Shown: positions 34,043-42,995, counted from the stretch's first letter. The stretch is 46,644 bases of DNA from Actinomycetes bacterium (GCA_023443125.1 JAEZVO010000042.1:1-46644), one strand, 5' to 3'. A program made the numbers and translations. The notes: generated from the sequence alone by a model not told the origin.

Positions 34043-35287
34043 TCAGTGCGCCCGGCCCCGCACGTCGGCGACGATGCTGCGCACGTGGGCGGCGAACCGC
34101 GCGTGGTTCACGTTCGCGTCGAACTCTTGTTCAATCCGCTGGCGCGCCTGGCTGCGCCATTGCGTGCCCTTGCACTGCTCCGCGTGTGCCGCGAGGAAGT
34201 CGCCGATGGCGTCGCCGGTGGTGTGCGCCGGCAGCAACATCGCGTCGGGCACGAGCTCACGGACTGCCCCGACGTCGGGCGCGACCGCCGGGATTCCGTG
34301 GGCCATGGCTTCCATGAGTGAGACGGGGATGCCTTCGGAGTCGGAGGTGTTGAGCATCACGTCGACGGGCGTGTGCTGCAGGAATGCAAGCGCCTCCTCG
34401 TGCGGCACTGCCCCGAGTAGGTCGACGCGGATGCCCTCTGCACGCAGTTGCTGGGCGTGCTGTTCCATCTCCGCACGCAGCGGGCCGTCGCCGATATGCG
34501 TCCACCGCAGCTTGAGCTCCGGCCGTGATGTGTGCAGCCGGGCCAGGGCTTCTGCGGCGCGATCGAGCCGCTTGAACGGCGTCATCGAGCTGAGTGTGAC
34601 GACGTGGAAATCGCCCTGCTCTGTGGCCGGTGTGGTTGCGTGGGGTAACGACACACCGAGTCGGGAGCAATGGCGCTGGTCTTCGGCGAAGCCGTAGCGG
34701 GCAAGGTGTTGACGCCCTGCGTCGGAGATGGCGTGTACGCAGCGAATCCACGGGGCGAACTGCCGGATGAGTGGCGTGTACTCAGCCTTTCGGGAGGGTT
34801 CCCACAAGTCGGTGCCGTGCGCCCGCGCCAGCGCCGCCCCGACGCGCGCCTTCCTCGCCAGCATTGCTCCAGCCATGACACCCGACGAGAGCCAGTACCC
34901 GTAGATGACGTCAATCCGAACCCGGTCACGGCGGGCGATGTCGGTAAGCGTGCGGGCAATGAGGTAGACCTGCGCCAACGTGCGCACCGCAATCCGAGCG
35001 CGTAGGGGGTTGAGCCGTCGCTGGCGTGCGAGCCGCCACAGTTCGCGGGCGAGGATGGGTGAGGTCAGCGCCCTGGCAGCCGACCACGCCAACCACCTGC
35101 GGGATGCCCACCGGCGCGCGAGGGTCTCGTCGACGCGGACCGCGTCGGGCACGGGGCGAGCCGCAGCAGTGGCGCGTTTCTCGGGGAGAAGCACGACGTC
35201 GTCGCTCGCCTGCCAGTGCTCGAGCTCCGGGGCGATGAACGACTCTCCTTCCCCGAACGGGAAATGCGACGTGACGATGACGATCAT
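34043..35287 (-). CDS. Family 4 glycosyltransferase
   Basis: From the ATG at 35287 this is a 414-residue GT-B protein. T-S-H-F-P-F-G-E-G-E-S-F near the N-terminus, A-H-G-T-D-L-W in the first domain and S-D-S-E-G-I-P-V-S-L-M-E-A in the second (the E-x7-E donor motif) are typical of capsule GT4 enzymes. Nine bases separate its start from the stop of the upstream glycosyltransferase on the same strand. It converges on the chain-length gene four bases away. The longer open frame upstream is an overlap with the preceding gene and not coding. Confidence 0.85.
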   Translation of the reverse strand: MIVIVTSHFPFGEGESFIAPELEHWQASDDVVLLPEKRATAAARPVPDAVRVDETLARRWASRRWLAWSAARALTSPILARELWRLARQRRLNPLRARIAVRTLAQVYLIARTLTDIARRDRVRIDVIYGYWLSSGVMAGAMLARKARVGAALARAHGTDLWEPSRKAEYTPLIRQFAPWIRCVHAISDAGRQHLARYGFAEDQRHCSRLGVSLPHATTPATEQGDFHVVTLSSMTPFKRLDRAAEALARLHTSRPELKLRWTHIGDGPLRAEMEQHAQQLRAEGIRVDLLGAVPHEEALAFLQHTPVDVMLNTSDSEGIPVSLMEAMAHGIPAVAPDVGAVRELVPDAMLLPAHTTGDAIGDFLAAHAEQCKGTQWRSQARQRIEQEFDANVNHARFAAHVRSIVADVRGRAH

Positions 35288-35297
35288 GCTGCAGCCC

Positions 35298-36554
35298 TCA
35301 CCTGTGCGCCGAGTTCCCGAAGCGCCCGGGATCGTTGGCGACGGTGTGCAGCAGCGAGTGGAACTCGTCGGCCAGCACCGGCAGCGCGTGGTGTTCGCGG
35401 ACCCACTGCACCGTCGCGGCTCCCAGGCGGGCGCGCTCGGCGTCGGGCATGCTCGTCGCGGTGACGATGGCCCGGGCGATGTCCGTCGGGTCCTCGGCGC
35501 GAGCAGGCACGGCTGCACCCGAGTAGGCCAGCGGCGAATGGTCGGAGGCGAAGGCGTCGATGATGGGCACGCCGGTGAGCATGTAGTCGAAGATCTTGTT
35601 TGCCGAGACGCCGTAGGCGTACAGCGGGCTGCGCTTCGAGCCGATGTAGAGGGCGTCGCACAGGCTGAGCGCGGAGTGCACCTGCGCCTTGGGAATCGTG
35701 CCTACGAAGTCGATGTGCGCACCGAGCTGTCGCGCCCGCTGCTCGAGGTCATCGCGGTGGAGCCCATCGCCCCACACCAGCGCCGTGACGGGCTCGTCGG
35801 TGATGCGTCCCATCGCCTCGACGAAGTCGTCCATGGCATTGGCGGTGGTCAGACCGCCGGCGTACCCGACGATGCGACGCCCCTCGCCGCGCAACCGCTC
35901 GACGCGCTCGAGGACACTCGTCGGCGCCGGCTCGTGAGGCTGATCGATCTCGATGCCATTGGGAATGGGAACGACGGGGGTGTCGACGCCGAGCGACCGC
36001 ACGTACGGTTCGGTATTGGGCAGGATCGAGACGATGGCGTCGCTGTGTTGGTATGCCCAGCGTTCAGCCACCGCCATCGCCCACATGAGCGGGTGCTTCG
36101 GCGAATGCCCGCCGAGCTCGATGGGAGTGAGAGGCCACAGATCGTGAATTTCGTGGACGAGCGCCGCGCCAGCACGCCTGGCCACCGCCGCGGCGAACCA
36201 GGTGTCGAACGGATACGTCGACGACGCGATCACCACGTCGGGACGCGTGGCCTTCGCGATGGCGCTCGCTCGCAGCATCCCCTTGCCGACGAAGTCCGCC
36301 CAGCTCAGTATTCGTCCGACCCCGTTGCCCTGGTAGCTGCGGGTACGCAGAAAGCGGAACGGGACGTCGTCGATCAGGTAGGGCTGCCCTTCGATGGCGT
36401 CGGGGAAGTTGCGGGTGCGCAGGTGGGAGTAGGTGCCGGCGAGGATCGTCGTCGAGGAGCCAAGTTGTTCCCATGCCCGCGCCATCGCGTGGGGGCGGTA
36501 CTCCATGCCCGAGGTTGGGGATCCCGCGTAGTGATCGATGTAGCAGATGCGCAC
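35298..36554 (-). CDS. Family 4 glycosyltransferase, WbuB-like
   Basis: This 418-residue GT-B transferase begins M-R-I-C-Y-I-D-H-Y-A-G, as WbuB-type (N-acetylfucosamine-transferring) enzymes do, followed by E-Y-R-P-H. V-H-E-I-H-D-L-W-P and the donor-site segment N-K-I-F-D-Y-M-L-T-G-V-P complete the picture. It lies just downstream of the WbpM-type dehydratase gene (24 bases), so it may use a 6-deoxy amino sugar from that route. The sugar is inferred. Confidence 0.85.
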   Translation of the reverse strand: MRICYIDHYAGSPTSGMEYRPHAMARAWEQLGSSTTILAGTYSHLRTRNFPDAIEGQPYLIDDVPFRFLRTRSYQGNGVGRILSWADFVGKGMLRASAIAKATRPDVVIASSTYPFDTWFAAAVARRAGAALVHEIHDLWPLTPIELGGHSPKHPLMWAMAVAERWAYQHSDAIVSILPNTEPYVRSLGVDTPVVPIPNGIEIDQPHEPAPTSVLERVERLRGEGRRIVGYAGGLTTANAMDDFVEAMGRITDEPVTALVWGDGLHRDDLEQRARQLGAHIDFVGTIPKAQVHSALSLCDALYIGSKRSPLYAYGVSANKIFDYMLTGVPIIDAFASDHSPLAYSGAAVPARAEDPTDIARAIVTATSMPDAERARLGAATVQWVREHHALPVLADEFHSLLHTVANDPGRFGNSAHR

Positions 36555-36578
36555 CAGATGACCTTTCGTCGTGCAGAT

Positions 36579-38369
36579 TCAGCGCTCGTGGTCTGCGCAG
36601 CGTTGGTGGATGAGCTGGGACATCGAGCGAGGCTCTGAGCCGTCGACGAGGTCCAGCTGGGCTGGATCCAGCGGCGGGACCTGCACCCGTGAGATCAGTG
36701 CGTGGCTCGTCGGCTCCGCGTGCTCATCGTCGCTGAACAGCACCTCGTGCAGCTTCTCGTTGGGGCGCAGGCCGGTGAAGATGATGTCGATGTCGCGGCC
36801 GGAGCGTGCGATGAGGTTCTTCGCCACGTCGAGAATCTTGACCGGTTCGCCCATGTCGAGCACGAGCACGTCGGCGGGTTTGCCGATCGCCCCGGCCTGG
36901 ATGGTGAGTTCGCAGGCTTCGGGGATGGTCATGAAGTAGCGGGTCACGTCGGGGTGGGTGACAGTGACTGGGCCACCGGCGTCGATCTGGCGGGTGAAGG
37001 TGTGCAGCATGGAGCCGCGAGAGCCTAGGACGTTGCCGAAGCGCACCGAGAGCCAGTTGCGGCCGAGTGTTCGGGCGAAGAAGGCGGTGAGTTCCTCTGC
37101 AACACGCTTGGTTTTGCCGAGCACGCTGGTGGCGTCGGCGGCCTTGTCTGTGGAGATGTTGACGAGCCGTTCCACGTCGTGACGCTCAGCGGCCCGAAGC
37201 ACGTTGAGGGTACCTAGGGTGTTCGTCTTCCACCCCTCCAGCGGGTATTGCTCCAGTAGAGGGAGGTGCTTGAGGGCGGCGGCATGGAACACGACGTCGG
37301 GGCGGTGGTCGGCAAACACCGCGTCGAGCGCCTCGGCGTCGCGGATGTCACACAGCACGATGTTGGGGGTGTCGAGCAGGCCCTGGTTGAAAATCGAGAG
37401 TTGGGTGCCGTGCAGTCCAGACTCGTCTCGGTCGAGCATGACGAGCTCCTTCGGGCCGAATCGATGCACCTGCCTGGCGATTTCGGATCCGATCGATCCC
37501 CCCGCGCCGGTGACGAGTACCACCTTGCCCGAGAGGTAGTCGGAGATCTCGCCCAGGTTGGTCTCCACCTGCGCGCGACCGAGCAGGTCGGTGATGTCGA
37601 GCTCGTGAAGGTTGGTAAGGCGAACCCGCCCGGACACCAACTCGCGAGCAGGTGGCATCACGAGAGTTTTCAGCCCTGCCTCATCAGTGACGGCTGATAT
37701 CTCTCGCATCAATTTGGTGTCGGCGGTGGTGATGGCGACGATCACCGTGCCCACTCCCAGACGACGGGCCACCTCGACGAGCTTGGAACGATCCCCCAAT
37801 ACTTTGGTGCCGGAGAGGTGAAGGTTGCGCTTGCCAGGATCATCATCGATGTATCCCATGATCTCGAATGGCGCGTTCGGGTCGAACTCGATCAGGCGCC
37901 CGAGCTGCTGTCCGGCATTGCCGGCTCCGTAGATGAGGACGGGTTCGGCGTCGCCGACGTGTGGTGTGCGGGTGACGGTGCGGAACAGAAACCGGCCTGC
38001 AGCCATCAAGGTGAGTGCGGCGAGCGGCACCGTGAACGTCACCACGCGGGGGTAGCCGGGCGTGGCGAAGTACGCTGACAACACTCCGAGTCCGAAACCG
38101 ATCCCCAACACAACTCCACCGAGCTGCGCGGCCTCGTCGAACGAAGCCACTTGGTGTCGGCCCCGATACAGCTTGGTGGCGACGCCGATAGCGAGCTGCA
38201 GCACCACCGCGAGGCAGATGTAGATAACGACGAACTCCGCCTCTGGGCCGGAGAGGCTGAAGCTGTAGCGAGCAACCACCAGTGCGACAGCCGCGAGTCC
38301 CCAGCTCAGGCTGTCCCAGACCGCCAGCCCGACGCGCAGGAGGCCGGTCCTCACCACGTTGTTTACCAT
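36579..38369 (-). CDS. Membrane-bound UDP-GlcNAc 4,6-dehydratase (WbpM/CapD type)
   Basis: This 596-residue protein has four N-terminal membrane helices (to ~130), a first nucleotide-binding fold with Y-G-A-G-N-A-G (147-153) and a C-terminal SDR domain with T-G-A-G-G-S-I-G-S (287-295). The catalytic segment is S-T-D-K-A-A-D-A-T-S-V-L417-G-K-T-K421. The residue that is Met in WbpM and Tyr in PseB is Leu here, with the Lys kept. It should convert UDP-GlcNAc to the 4-keto-6-deoxy sugar used by the aminotransferase encoded divergently. GGGAGG lies a few bases before the ATG. About 116 bases separate it from the divergent gene at 38486. Confidence 0.9.
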   Translation of the reverse strand: MVNNVVRTGLLRVGLAVWDSLSWGLAAVALVVARYSFSLSGPEAEFVVIYICLAVVLQLAIGVATKLYRGRHQVASFDEAAQLGGVVLGIGFGLGVLSAYFATPGYPRVVTFTVPLAALTLMAAGRFLFRTVTRTPHVGDAEPVLIYGAGNAGQQLGRLIEFDPNAPFEIMGYIDDDPGKRNLHLSGTKVLGDRSKLVEVARRLGVGTVIVAITTADTKLMREISAVTDEAGLKTLVMPPARELVSGRVRLTNLHELDITDLLGRAQVETNLGEISDYLSGKVVLVTGAGGSIGSEIARQVHRFGPKELVMLDRDESGLHGTQLSIFNQGLLDTPNIVLCDIRDAEALDAVFADHRPDVVFHAAALKHLPLLEQYPLEGWKTNTLGTLNVLRAAERHDVERLVNISTDKAADATSVLGKTKRVAEELTAFFARTLGRNWLSVRFGNVLGSRGSMLHTFTRQIDAGGPVTVTHPDVTRYFMTIPEACELTIQAGAIGKPADVLVLDMGEPVKILDVAKNLIARSGRDIDIIFTGLRPNEKLHEVLFSDDEHAEPTSHALISRVQVPPLDPAQLDLVDGSEPRSMSQLIHQRCADHER

Positions 38370-38472
38370 GCCACCTCCCGGTAGGACTTCTCCTCGGGAA
38401 GTCTAGCGTCGCTAGTGTGTGCCGACAGCAACGGCTGCGGCTGGTGTGCGCCCCCTTCCGATGGCGTCAGTG

Positions 38473-38478
38473 TATTGT
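38473..38478 (+). promoter_or_regulatory. Possible -10 box giving a leaderless aminotransferase mRNA
   Basis: TATTGT ends seven bases before the GTG at 38486, and no ribosome site is seen between them. That spacing would place the transcription start at the first base of the start codon. No convincing -35 box is present. Confidence 0.3.
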
Positions 38479-38485
38479 CCAAGAC

Positions 38486-39634
38486 GTGGCTTTCCTTCCC
38501 TTCGCACGCCCGGACATCACCGAGGCTGAGATCTCGGCCGTCGTCGAGACGATGCGCTCCGGCTGGCTCACCACTGGCCCGAACTCCGCTCAATTCGAAC
38601 AGGAGTTCCTCAAATTCCTGGGCGCCGACGCACACGCCGTCGCAGTCAACTCCGCCACCGCAGGCCTGCATCTGGCGTTCGAGGCCATCGGCGTGCGGCC
38701 CGGAGACGAGGTGCTGGTGCCGACGTGGACCTTCACCTCCACCGCGGAGGCGGTTCGTTACTTAGGCGGCGACCCGATGCTCGTCGACGTGGACCCGAGC
38801 ACGCTCTGCATCGACCTCGAGGATGCCGAGCGGAAGGTCACCGAGCGCACCGTCGCGATCGCGCCGGTGCATTTCGCCGGGCTGGGTGTCCCCGACGGTT
38901 CCCTCACCGCGTTCGCACAGCGTCATGGGCTGCGCGTCGTCGAAGATGCTGCCCATGCCCTGCCGACGCTCAACGAAGGCACCCTCATCGGGGCTCATGG
39001 CCACGACGCCACCGTCTACAGCTTCTACGCCACCAAGACGATGACCACCGGCGAGGGCGGCATGGTGGTCACTCCCGACGCCGACCTCGCTGCCCGCATG
39101 CGCACCATGCGCCTGCACGGCATCAACCGCGACGTGTTCGACCGCTACTCCTCTAAAAAGCCGAGCTGGCACTACGACGTCGTCGCCCCCGGCTACAAGT
39201 ACAACCTCACCGACACCGCTGCCGCGATGGGACGGGTGCAGCTCGGGCGCTCCCTGGAGATGGCCGCCCGTCGGGCCGCGATCGGTGCCCGCTACGACGA
39301 AGCCTTCGCGGGTTTGCCGGTCACCTTGCCGGCGCACGCGCCCGAGGGTTCATCGCACGCCTGGCACCTGTACGTACTGCGGCTCACCGACGATGCACCC
39401 GTTCGTCGCGACACCTTCATCCAGCGGATGGCCGATCACGAGGTGGGCACGAGCGTCCACTTCATCCCGCTGCACCTGCAACCCTACTGGCGTGACACCT
39501 ACCGGCACGCTCCGGAGGACTTTCCCGTCGCCACCGCGCAGTTCCAACGCTGCGTGAGCCTGCCGATCTTCTCCTCCATGACCGACGACGACGTCGAGCA
39601 GGTCGTAGGTGCTGTACGGGAGATCCTCGGGTGA
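38486..39634 (+). CDS. UDP-4-keto-6-deoxy sugar aminotransferase (DegT family)
   Basis: This 382-residue PLP enzyme carries its lysine at Lys184 in Y-A-T-K-T-M-T-T-G-E-G-G. The N-terminus L-P-F-A-R-P-D-I-T-E-A-E-I and the segment G-W-L-T-T-G-P fit PglE/WcfR-like transaminases. Its likely substrate is the product of the divergent WbpM-type dehydratase, giving a UDP-2-acetamido-4-amino-2,4,6-trideoxyhexose. The initiating transferase gene starts inside its stop codon (GTGA), as in WcfR-WcfS and PglE-PglC pairs. No PglD-like acetyltransferase is next to it, so the new amino group may stay free. The GTG start is the first in frame that begins the conserved sequence. Confidence 0.87.
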   Translation: MAFLPFARPDITEAEISAVVETMRSGWLTTGPNSAQFEQEFLKFLGADAHAVAVNSATAGLHLAFEAIGVRPGDEVLVPTWTFTSTAEAVRYLGGDPMLVDVDPSTLCIDLEDAERKVTERTVAIAPVHFAGLGVPDGSLTAFAQRHGLRVVEDAAHALPTLNEGTLIGAHGHDATVYSFYATKTMTTGEGGMVVTPDADLAARMRTMRLHGINRDVFDRYSSKKPSWHYDVVAPGYKYNLTDTAAAMGRVQLGRSLEMAARRAAIGARYDEAFAGLPVTLPAHAPEGSSHAWHLYVLRLTDDAPVRRDTFIQRMADHEVGTSVHFIPLHLQPYWRDTYRHAPEDFPVATAQFQRCVSLPIFSSMTDDDVEQVVGAVREILG

Positions 39635-40227
39635 GCATCGCCAAGCGCGCGTTCGACGTCGCATCCTCGGCGGTGGGCCTCGTGGTGCTGTCGCCGGTGT
39701 TCCTCGGCGTGGCGGTGGCTATCAAGCTCACCGACGGCGGTCCGGTGTTCTTTCGTCAGGAACGGGTCGGGATGGGGGGTCAGGTGTTCCGCATCCACAA
39801 GTTCCGCTCGATGCGGGTGGCCAACGAGGGCGCGCTGGTCACCAGCACCAACGACTCCCGCATCACGCCAGTGGGCGCGTTCCTGCGCAAGTCGAAACTC
39901 GACGAACTGCCCCAGCTCATCGACGTGCTGGTGGGCGACATGTCCGTGGTGGGGCCGCGCCCTGAGGTGCCGCGCTATGTCGAGCTGTGGGGCGAGGAGG
40001 CACGTCGGGAGATCCTGAGTATCAGGCCCGGCATCACCGACCCAGCAGCTATCGCGTTTCGCAACGAGCAGGACGAGCTGGCCGACGCCGACGATCCGGA
40101 GCAACACTACGTCGAGGTGATCCTGCCGAAGAAGGTGGCGATGTACCGCGACTACGTGCAACATCGCTCGTTTGGAGGCGACCTCGCCGTGATCGCGCGC
40201 ACGTTCACTGCCATCGTTCGGGGATGA
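39631..40227 (+). CDS. Initiating phosphoglycosyl transferase (PglC/WcfS type)
   Basis: This 198-residue monotopic phosphoglycosyl transferase has a single re-entrant N-terminal membrane helix (L-V-V-L-S-P-V-F-L). K-F-R-S-M follows, then the catalytic Asp-Glu pair in S-K-L-D-E-L-P-Q and V-G-P-R-P-E. It transfers a sugar phosphate from UDP-sugar to undecaprenyl phosphate, the first step of repeat-unit assembly. Overlap with the aminotransferase gene suggests that its donor is the amino-trideoxyhexose. It is the only initiating transferase I see in this window. The small size matches PglC and not the larger WbaP/WcaJ proteins. Confidence 0.9.
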   Translation: MSIAKRAFDVASSAVGLVVLSPVFLGVAVAIKLTDGGPVFFRQERVGMGGQVFRIHKFRSMRVANEGALVTSTNDSRITPVGAFLRKSKLDELPQLIDVLVGDMSVVGPRPEVPRYVELWGEEARREILSIRPGITDPAAIAFRNEQDELADADDPEQHYVEVILPKKVAMYRDYVQHRSFGGDLAVIARTFTAIVRG

Positions 40228-40309
40228 GGCTGGGTAGCGCCGTCGGGTCCGCCACCGTCGAGGGGCGGTACTAGACTGACAGGCAGTTGACCTAGGAGAG
40301 ACAACGCAG

Positions 40310-40915
40310 ATGGCCGATCCCAGAATCCTCCCCTCCGCGGACCTCGACGACGACGTGTCGATTGGCGACGGGTCCTCGATCTGGCATCTCGCGCAGGTGC
40401 GCGGCGGCGCCCGAATCGGCGAGAACGTCGTCGTCGGTCGCGGCGCCTACATCGGCACCGGCGTCCACGTCGGCGACAATTGCAAGATCCAGAACTACGC
40501 GCTCGTCTACGAGCCGGCGTATCTCGAGGACGGGGTGTTCATCGGCCCCGCCGCGGTGCTCACCAACGACACCTTCCCGCGCGCCTGTAATCCCGACGGC
40601 TCGGTGAAAAGCGCTGATGAGTGGGAACCCGTCGGAGTGACGCTGAAGCACGGCGCCTCCGTCGGTGCTCGTGCCGTGTGCGTGGCCCCCGTCACCATCG
40701 GCGAGTGGGCGACGGTGGCCGCCGGCTCCGTCGTCACCCGCGACGTGCCCGCCTACGCGCTCGTGGCCGGCGTGCCAGCCCGCCGCATCAAGTGGGTAGG
40801 ACGCTCCGGCTTCCCACTGGAGGAAACCGGGGAGCACACGTTTCGCGACCCGAAGACCGGCGACGAGTTCGAACAGCACGGTGAGGCCCTCACCCTCGTG
40901 AAAGAAGCAAGATGA
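40310..40915 (+). CDS. N-acetyltransferase of the WbpD/WlbB type
   Basis: This 201-residue left-handed beta-helix (hexapeptide repeat) protein has S-S-I-W-H-L-A-Q-V-R-G-G-A-R-I-G, then K-I-Q-N-Y-A-L-V-Y and F-I-G-P-A-A-V-L-T-N-D, as in WbpD/WlbB. It acetylates the 3-amino group of UDP-GlcNAc3NA with acetyl-CoA. It is encoded directly before the transaminase that makes that amine, with an ATGA overlap. AGGAGAG precedes the ATG, and a TAGACT box (40272-40277) may be its -10. A PglD-like role on a 4-amino sugar is less likely given the neighbours. Confidence 0.87.
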   Translation: MADPRILPSADLDDDVSIGDGSSIWHLAQVRGGARIGENVVVGRGAYIGTGVHVGDNCKIQNYALVYEPAYLEDGVFIGPAAVLTNDTFPRACNPDGSVKSADEWEPVGVTLKHGASVGARAVCVAPVTIGEWATVAAGSVVTRDVPAYALVAGVPARRIKWVGRSGFPLEETGEHTFRDPKTGDEFEQHGEALTLVKEAR

Positions 40916-42003
40916 CTGAAGCATTCATTCCCCCAGCCAAGCCGATTATCGGCGACGAGGAACGCGCCGCCGTCGACCGCGTCCTGCGCTCGGGCATGAT
41001 CGCCCAGGGCCCGGAAGTCGCGGCCTTCGAGCAAGAGTTCGCCGAGCACTTCAAGCTCGGGCGCTCCTGCGTCGCGGTGAATTCCGGCACGTCCGGCCTC
41101 CATCTCGGGCTGCTGAGCGCCGGCATTGGTGCTGGCGACGAGGTGATCGTCCCGTCGTTCACCTTCGCCGCCACGGCCAACTCCGTGGCCCTCACCGGCG
41201 CCACCCCCATCTTCGCCGACATCGCGCTCGACGACTTCACGCTCGATCCGGCCTCCGTCGAAGCATCGATCACCGAGCGCACGAAGGCGATCATGCCGGT
41301 GCACCTCTACGGCCATCCGGCCAAGATGAGCCAGCTTCGCGCCATCGCCAGCCAGCACGATCTCCTGCTGTTCGAGGACGCGGCGCAGGCGCACGGTGCG
41401 TCGCTTGGCGGCACCCCCGTCGGCGCGTTTGGCACGTTCGCGATGTTCTCCCTGTATCCGACGAAGAACATGACCTCCGGCGAAGGCGGCATGGTGTCCT
41501 GCGGGGATGCGACGATCGAACGAGGCGTGCGCCTCTACCGCAACCAGGGGATGCTGCAGCAATACCACAACGAGGTCGTCGGACTGAACAACCGCATGAC
41601 CGACATCCACGCCGCTATCGGGCGCGTCCAGCTCACCAAGGTGGACGCGTGGACGGCGCAGCGCCAAGCCAATGCAGCCTTCCTCTCCGAGAACTTGGAG
41701 GGCGTCGTCGTCCCGGCCGTGGCTGAGGGAGCAGTGCACGTGTACCACCAGTACACCGTGCGGGTGGCTGAAGACCGCGACGGCTTGGCGAAGGCGCTGA
41801 AGGAGGAGTACAACATCGGCTCCGGGATGTTCTATCCCGTGCCAAATCACCGCCTGAAACCATTCCAGTCGACGGTGGATCTGCCGCACACCGAGCAGGC
41901 TGCGAAGGAGTGCCTGTCGCTGCCGGTGCATCCGTCGCTCTCGCAGGGTGATCTGGAGCGTATCGTCGCCGCAATCAACGCCCTTGTGAAGGCAGGTGCG
42001 TGA
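40912..42003 (+). CDS. UDP-2-acetamido-3-keto-glucuronate aminotransferase (WbpE/WlbC type)
   Basis: This 363-residue DegT-family PLP enzyme has its lysine at Lys185 in Y-P-T-K-N-M-T-S-G-E-G-G. I-P-P-A-K-P-I-I-G-D-E-E at the start and N-N-R-M-T-D-I-H-A-A-I-G later match WbpE/WlbC enzymes. It would transaminate the 3-keto sugar produced by the WbpB-like oxidoreductase encoded next, and hand UDP-GlcNAc3NA to the acetyltransferase encoded before it. The three genes overlap and form one operon. Confidence 0.9.
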   Translation: MTEAFIPPAKPIIGDEERAAVDRVLRSGMIAQGPEVAAFEQEFAEHFKLGRSCVAVNSGTSGLHLGLLSAGIGAGDEVIVPSFTFAATANSVALTGATPIFADIALDDFTLDPASVEASITERTKAIMPVHLYGHPAKMSQLRAIASQHDLLLFEDAAQAHGASLGGTPVGAFGTFAMFSLYPTKNMTSGEGGMVSCGDATIERGVRLYRNQGMLQQYHNEVVGLNNRMTDIHAAIGRVQLTKVDAWTAQRQANAAFLSENLEGVVVPAVAEGAVHVYHQYTVRVAEDRDGLAKALKEEYNIGSGMFYPVPNHRLKPFQSTVDLPHTEQAAKECLSLPVHPSLSQGDLERIVAAINALVKAGA

Positions 42004-42995
42004 TGGCGCATCTCCGCGCTGGCCTCGTCGGTTTGGGCATGATGGGCCGCCACCACGCCCGCAACCTGCGTGCCATCGACGGGGTGGACCTCGTCGCGGT
42101 GGCCGATGCCCAGGGCGATCCGCATGGCCTGGCGGGCGATCTGCCCGTACTGCCCGACGTGCATGCGCTGCTCGAGCAGGGCCTCGACTACGTCGTGGTG
42201 GCCGCCCCGACGATGTTCCACGAGGAGATCGGCATCGAAATCGCGGAGGCGGGCGTCGCAGCGCTCATCGAGAAACCCTTGGCCAAGACCCTCGAAGGCG
42301 CACGGCAGCTCGTCGACGCATTCAGCAAGAGGGGCCTCGTCGCCGCAGTCGGGCACATCGAGCGGTACAACCCCGCGCTCCAGCAGCTCCGCGCACGGCT
42401 CGAAGCAGGTGAATTGGGAGAGCTGTACCAGGTTGTCACCCGTCGTCAGGGGCCATTTCCTGCGCGCATCGCCGACGTCGGCGTCGTGAAGGATCTGGCG
42501 TCGCATGACATCGATCTCACTGCATGGGTCACCCAACGCGACTACGAGTGGGTGGCGGCACGGTCGGTGTTCAAAGCGGGGCGCGAGTACGAGGACATGG
42601 TCTCCGCCACCTGTTCCCTGACCGGAGGGTTGATGTCCAACCATCTGGTCAACTGGCTCACGCCCACCAAGGAGCGCCTGACCGCGGTCACTGGTGAGAA
42701 GGGCATGTTCGTCGCCGACACACTCACCGCCGACCTGTCGTTCTACGCCAACGCATCGGTGCAGCAGACGTGGGATGACCTCGCCCGTTTCCGCGGTGTG
42801 GCAGAAGGCGACGTGACCCGGTTCGCGTTCCCGAAGCAGGAGCCGCTGCGCACTGAGCACGAGCGATTCCGTGACGCGGTGCTGGGCAAGGAGTCTGACA
42901 TCGTGACGCTGGAGCAGGGCGCGCAAGTGGTGCGTGTCTGTGAGGCGATGATCGAGTCTGCGCGCACCAACGCATTCATCGACGTGCGCCCGTGA
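42003..42995 (+). CDS. UDP-GlcNAcA 3-dehydrogenase (Gfo/Idh/MocA family, WbpB/WlbA type)
   Basis: This is a 330-residue NAD-dependent oxidoreductase. The Rossmann motif G-L-V-G-L-G-M-M-G-R-H-H-A-R-N is at the N-terminus, and the family's E-K-P motif appears in I-E-K-P-L-A-K-T. H-I-E-R-Y-N-P-A follows and is typical of WlbA/WbpB. It oxidises C3 of UDP-GlcNAcA. The start codon overlaps the transaminase stop (GTGATG; ATG 42003 chosen over GTG 42000). With the dehydrogenase at 27.7 kb the four-enzyme route to UDP-GlcNAc3NAcA is complete. Confidence 0.9.
   Translation: MAHLRAGLVGLGMMGRHHARNLRAIDGVDLVAVADAQGDPHGLAGDLPVLPDVHALLEQGLDYVVVAAPTMFHEEIGIEIAEAGVAALIEKPLAKTLEGARQLVDAFSKRGLVAAVGHIERYNPALQQLRARLEAGELGELYQVVTRRQGPFPARIADVGVVKDLASHDIDLTAWVTQRDYEWVAARSVFKAGREYEDMVSATCSLTGGLMSNHLVNWLTPTKERLTAVTGEKGMFVADTLTADLSFYANASVQQTWDDLARFRGVAEGDVTRFAFPKQEPLRTEHERFRDAVLGKESDIVTLEQGAQVVRVCEAMIESARTNAFIDVRP

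Noticed and set aside
34980..36638. 552-residue plus-strand frame opposite two glycosyltransferases
   Set aside because: The minus-strand frames have clear GT4 motifs; the plus-strand product is unstructured Arg/Val-rich antisense.
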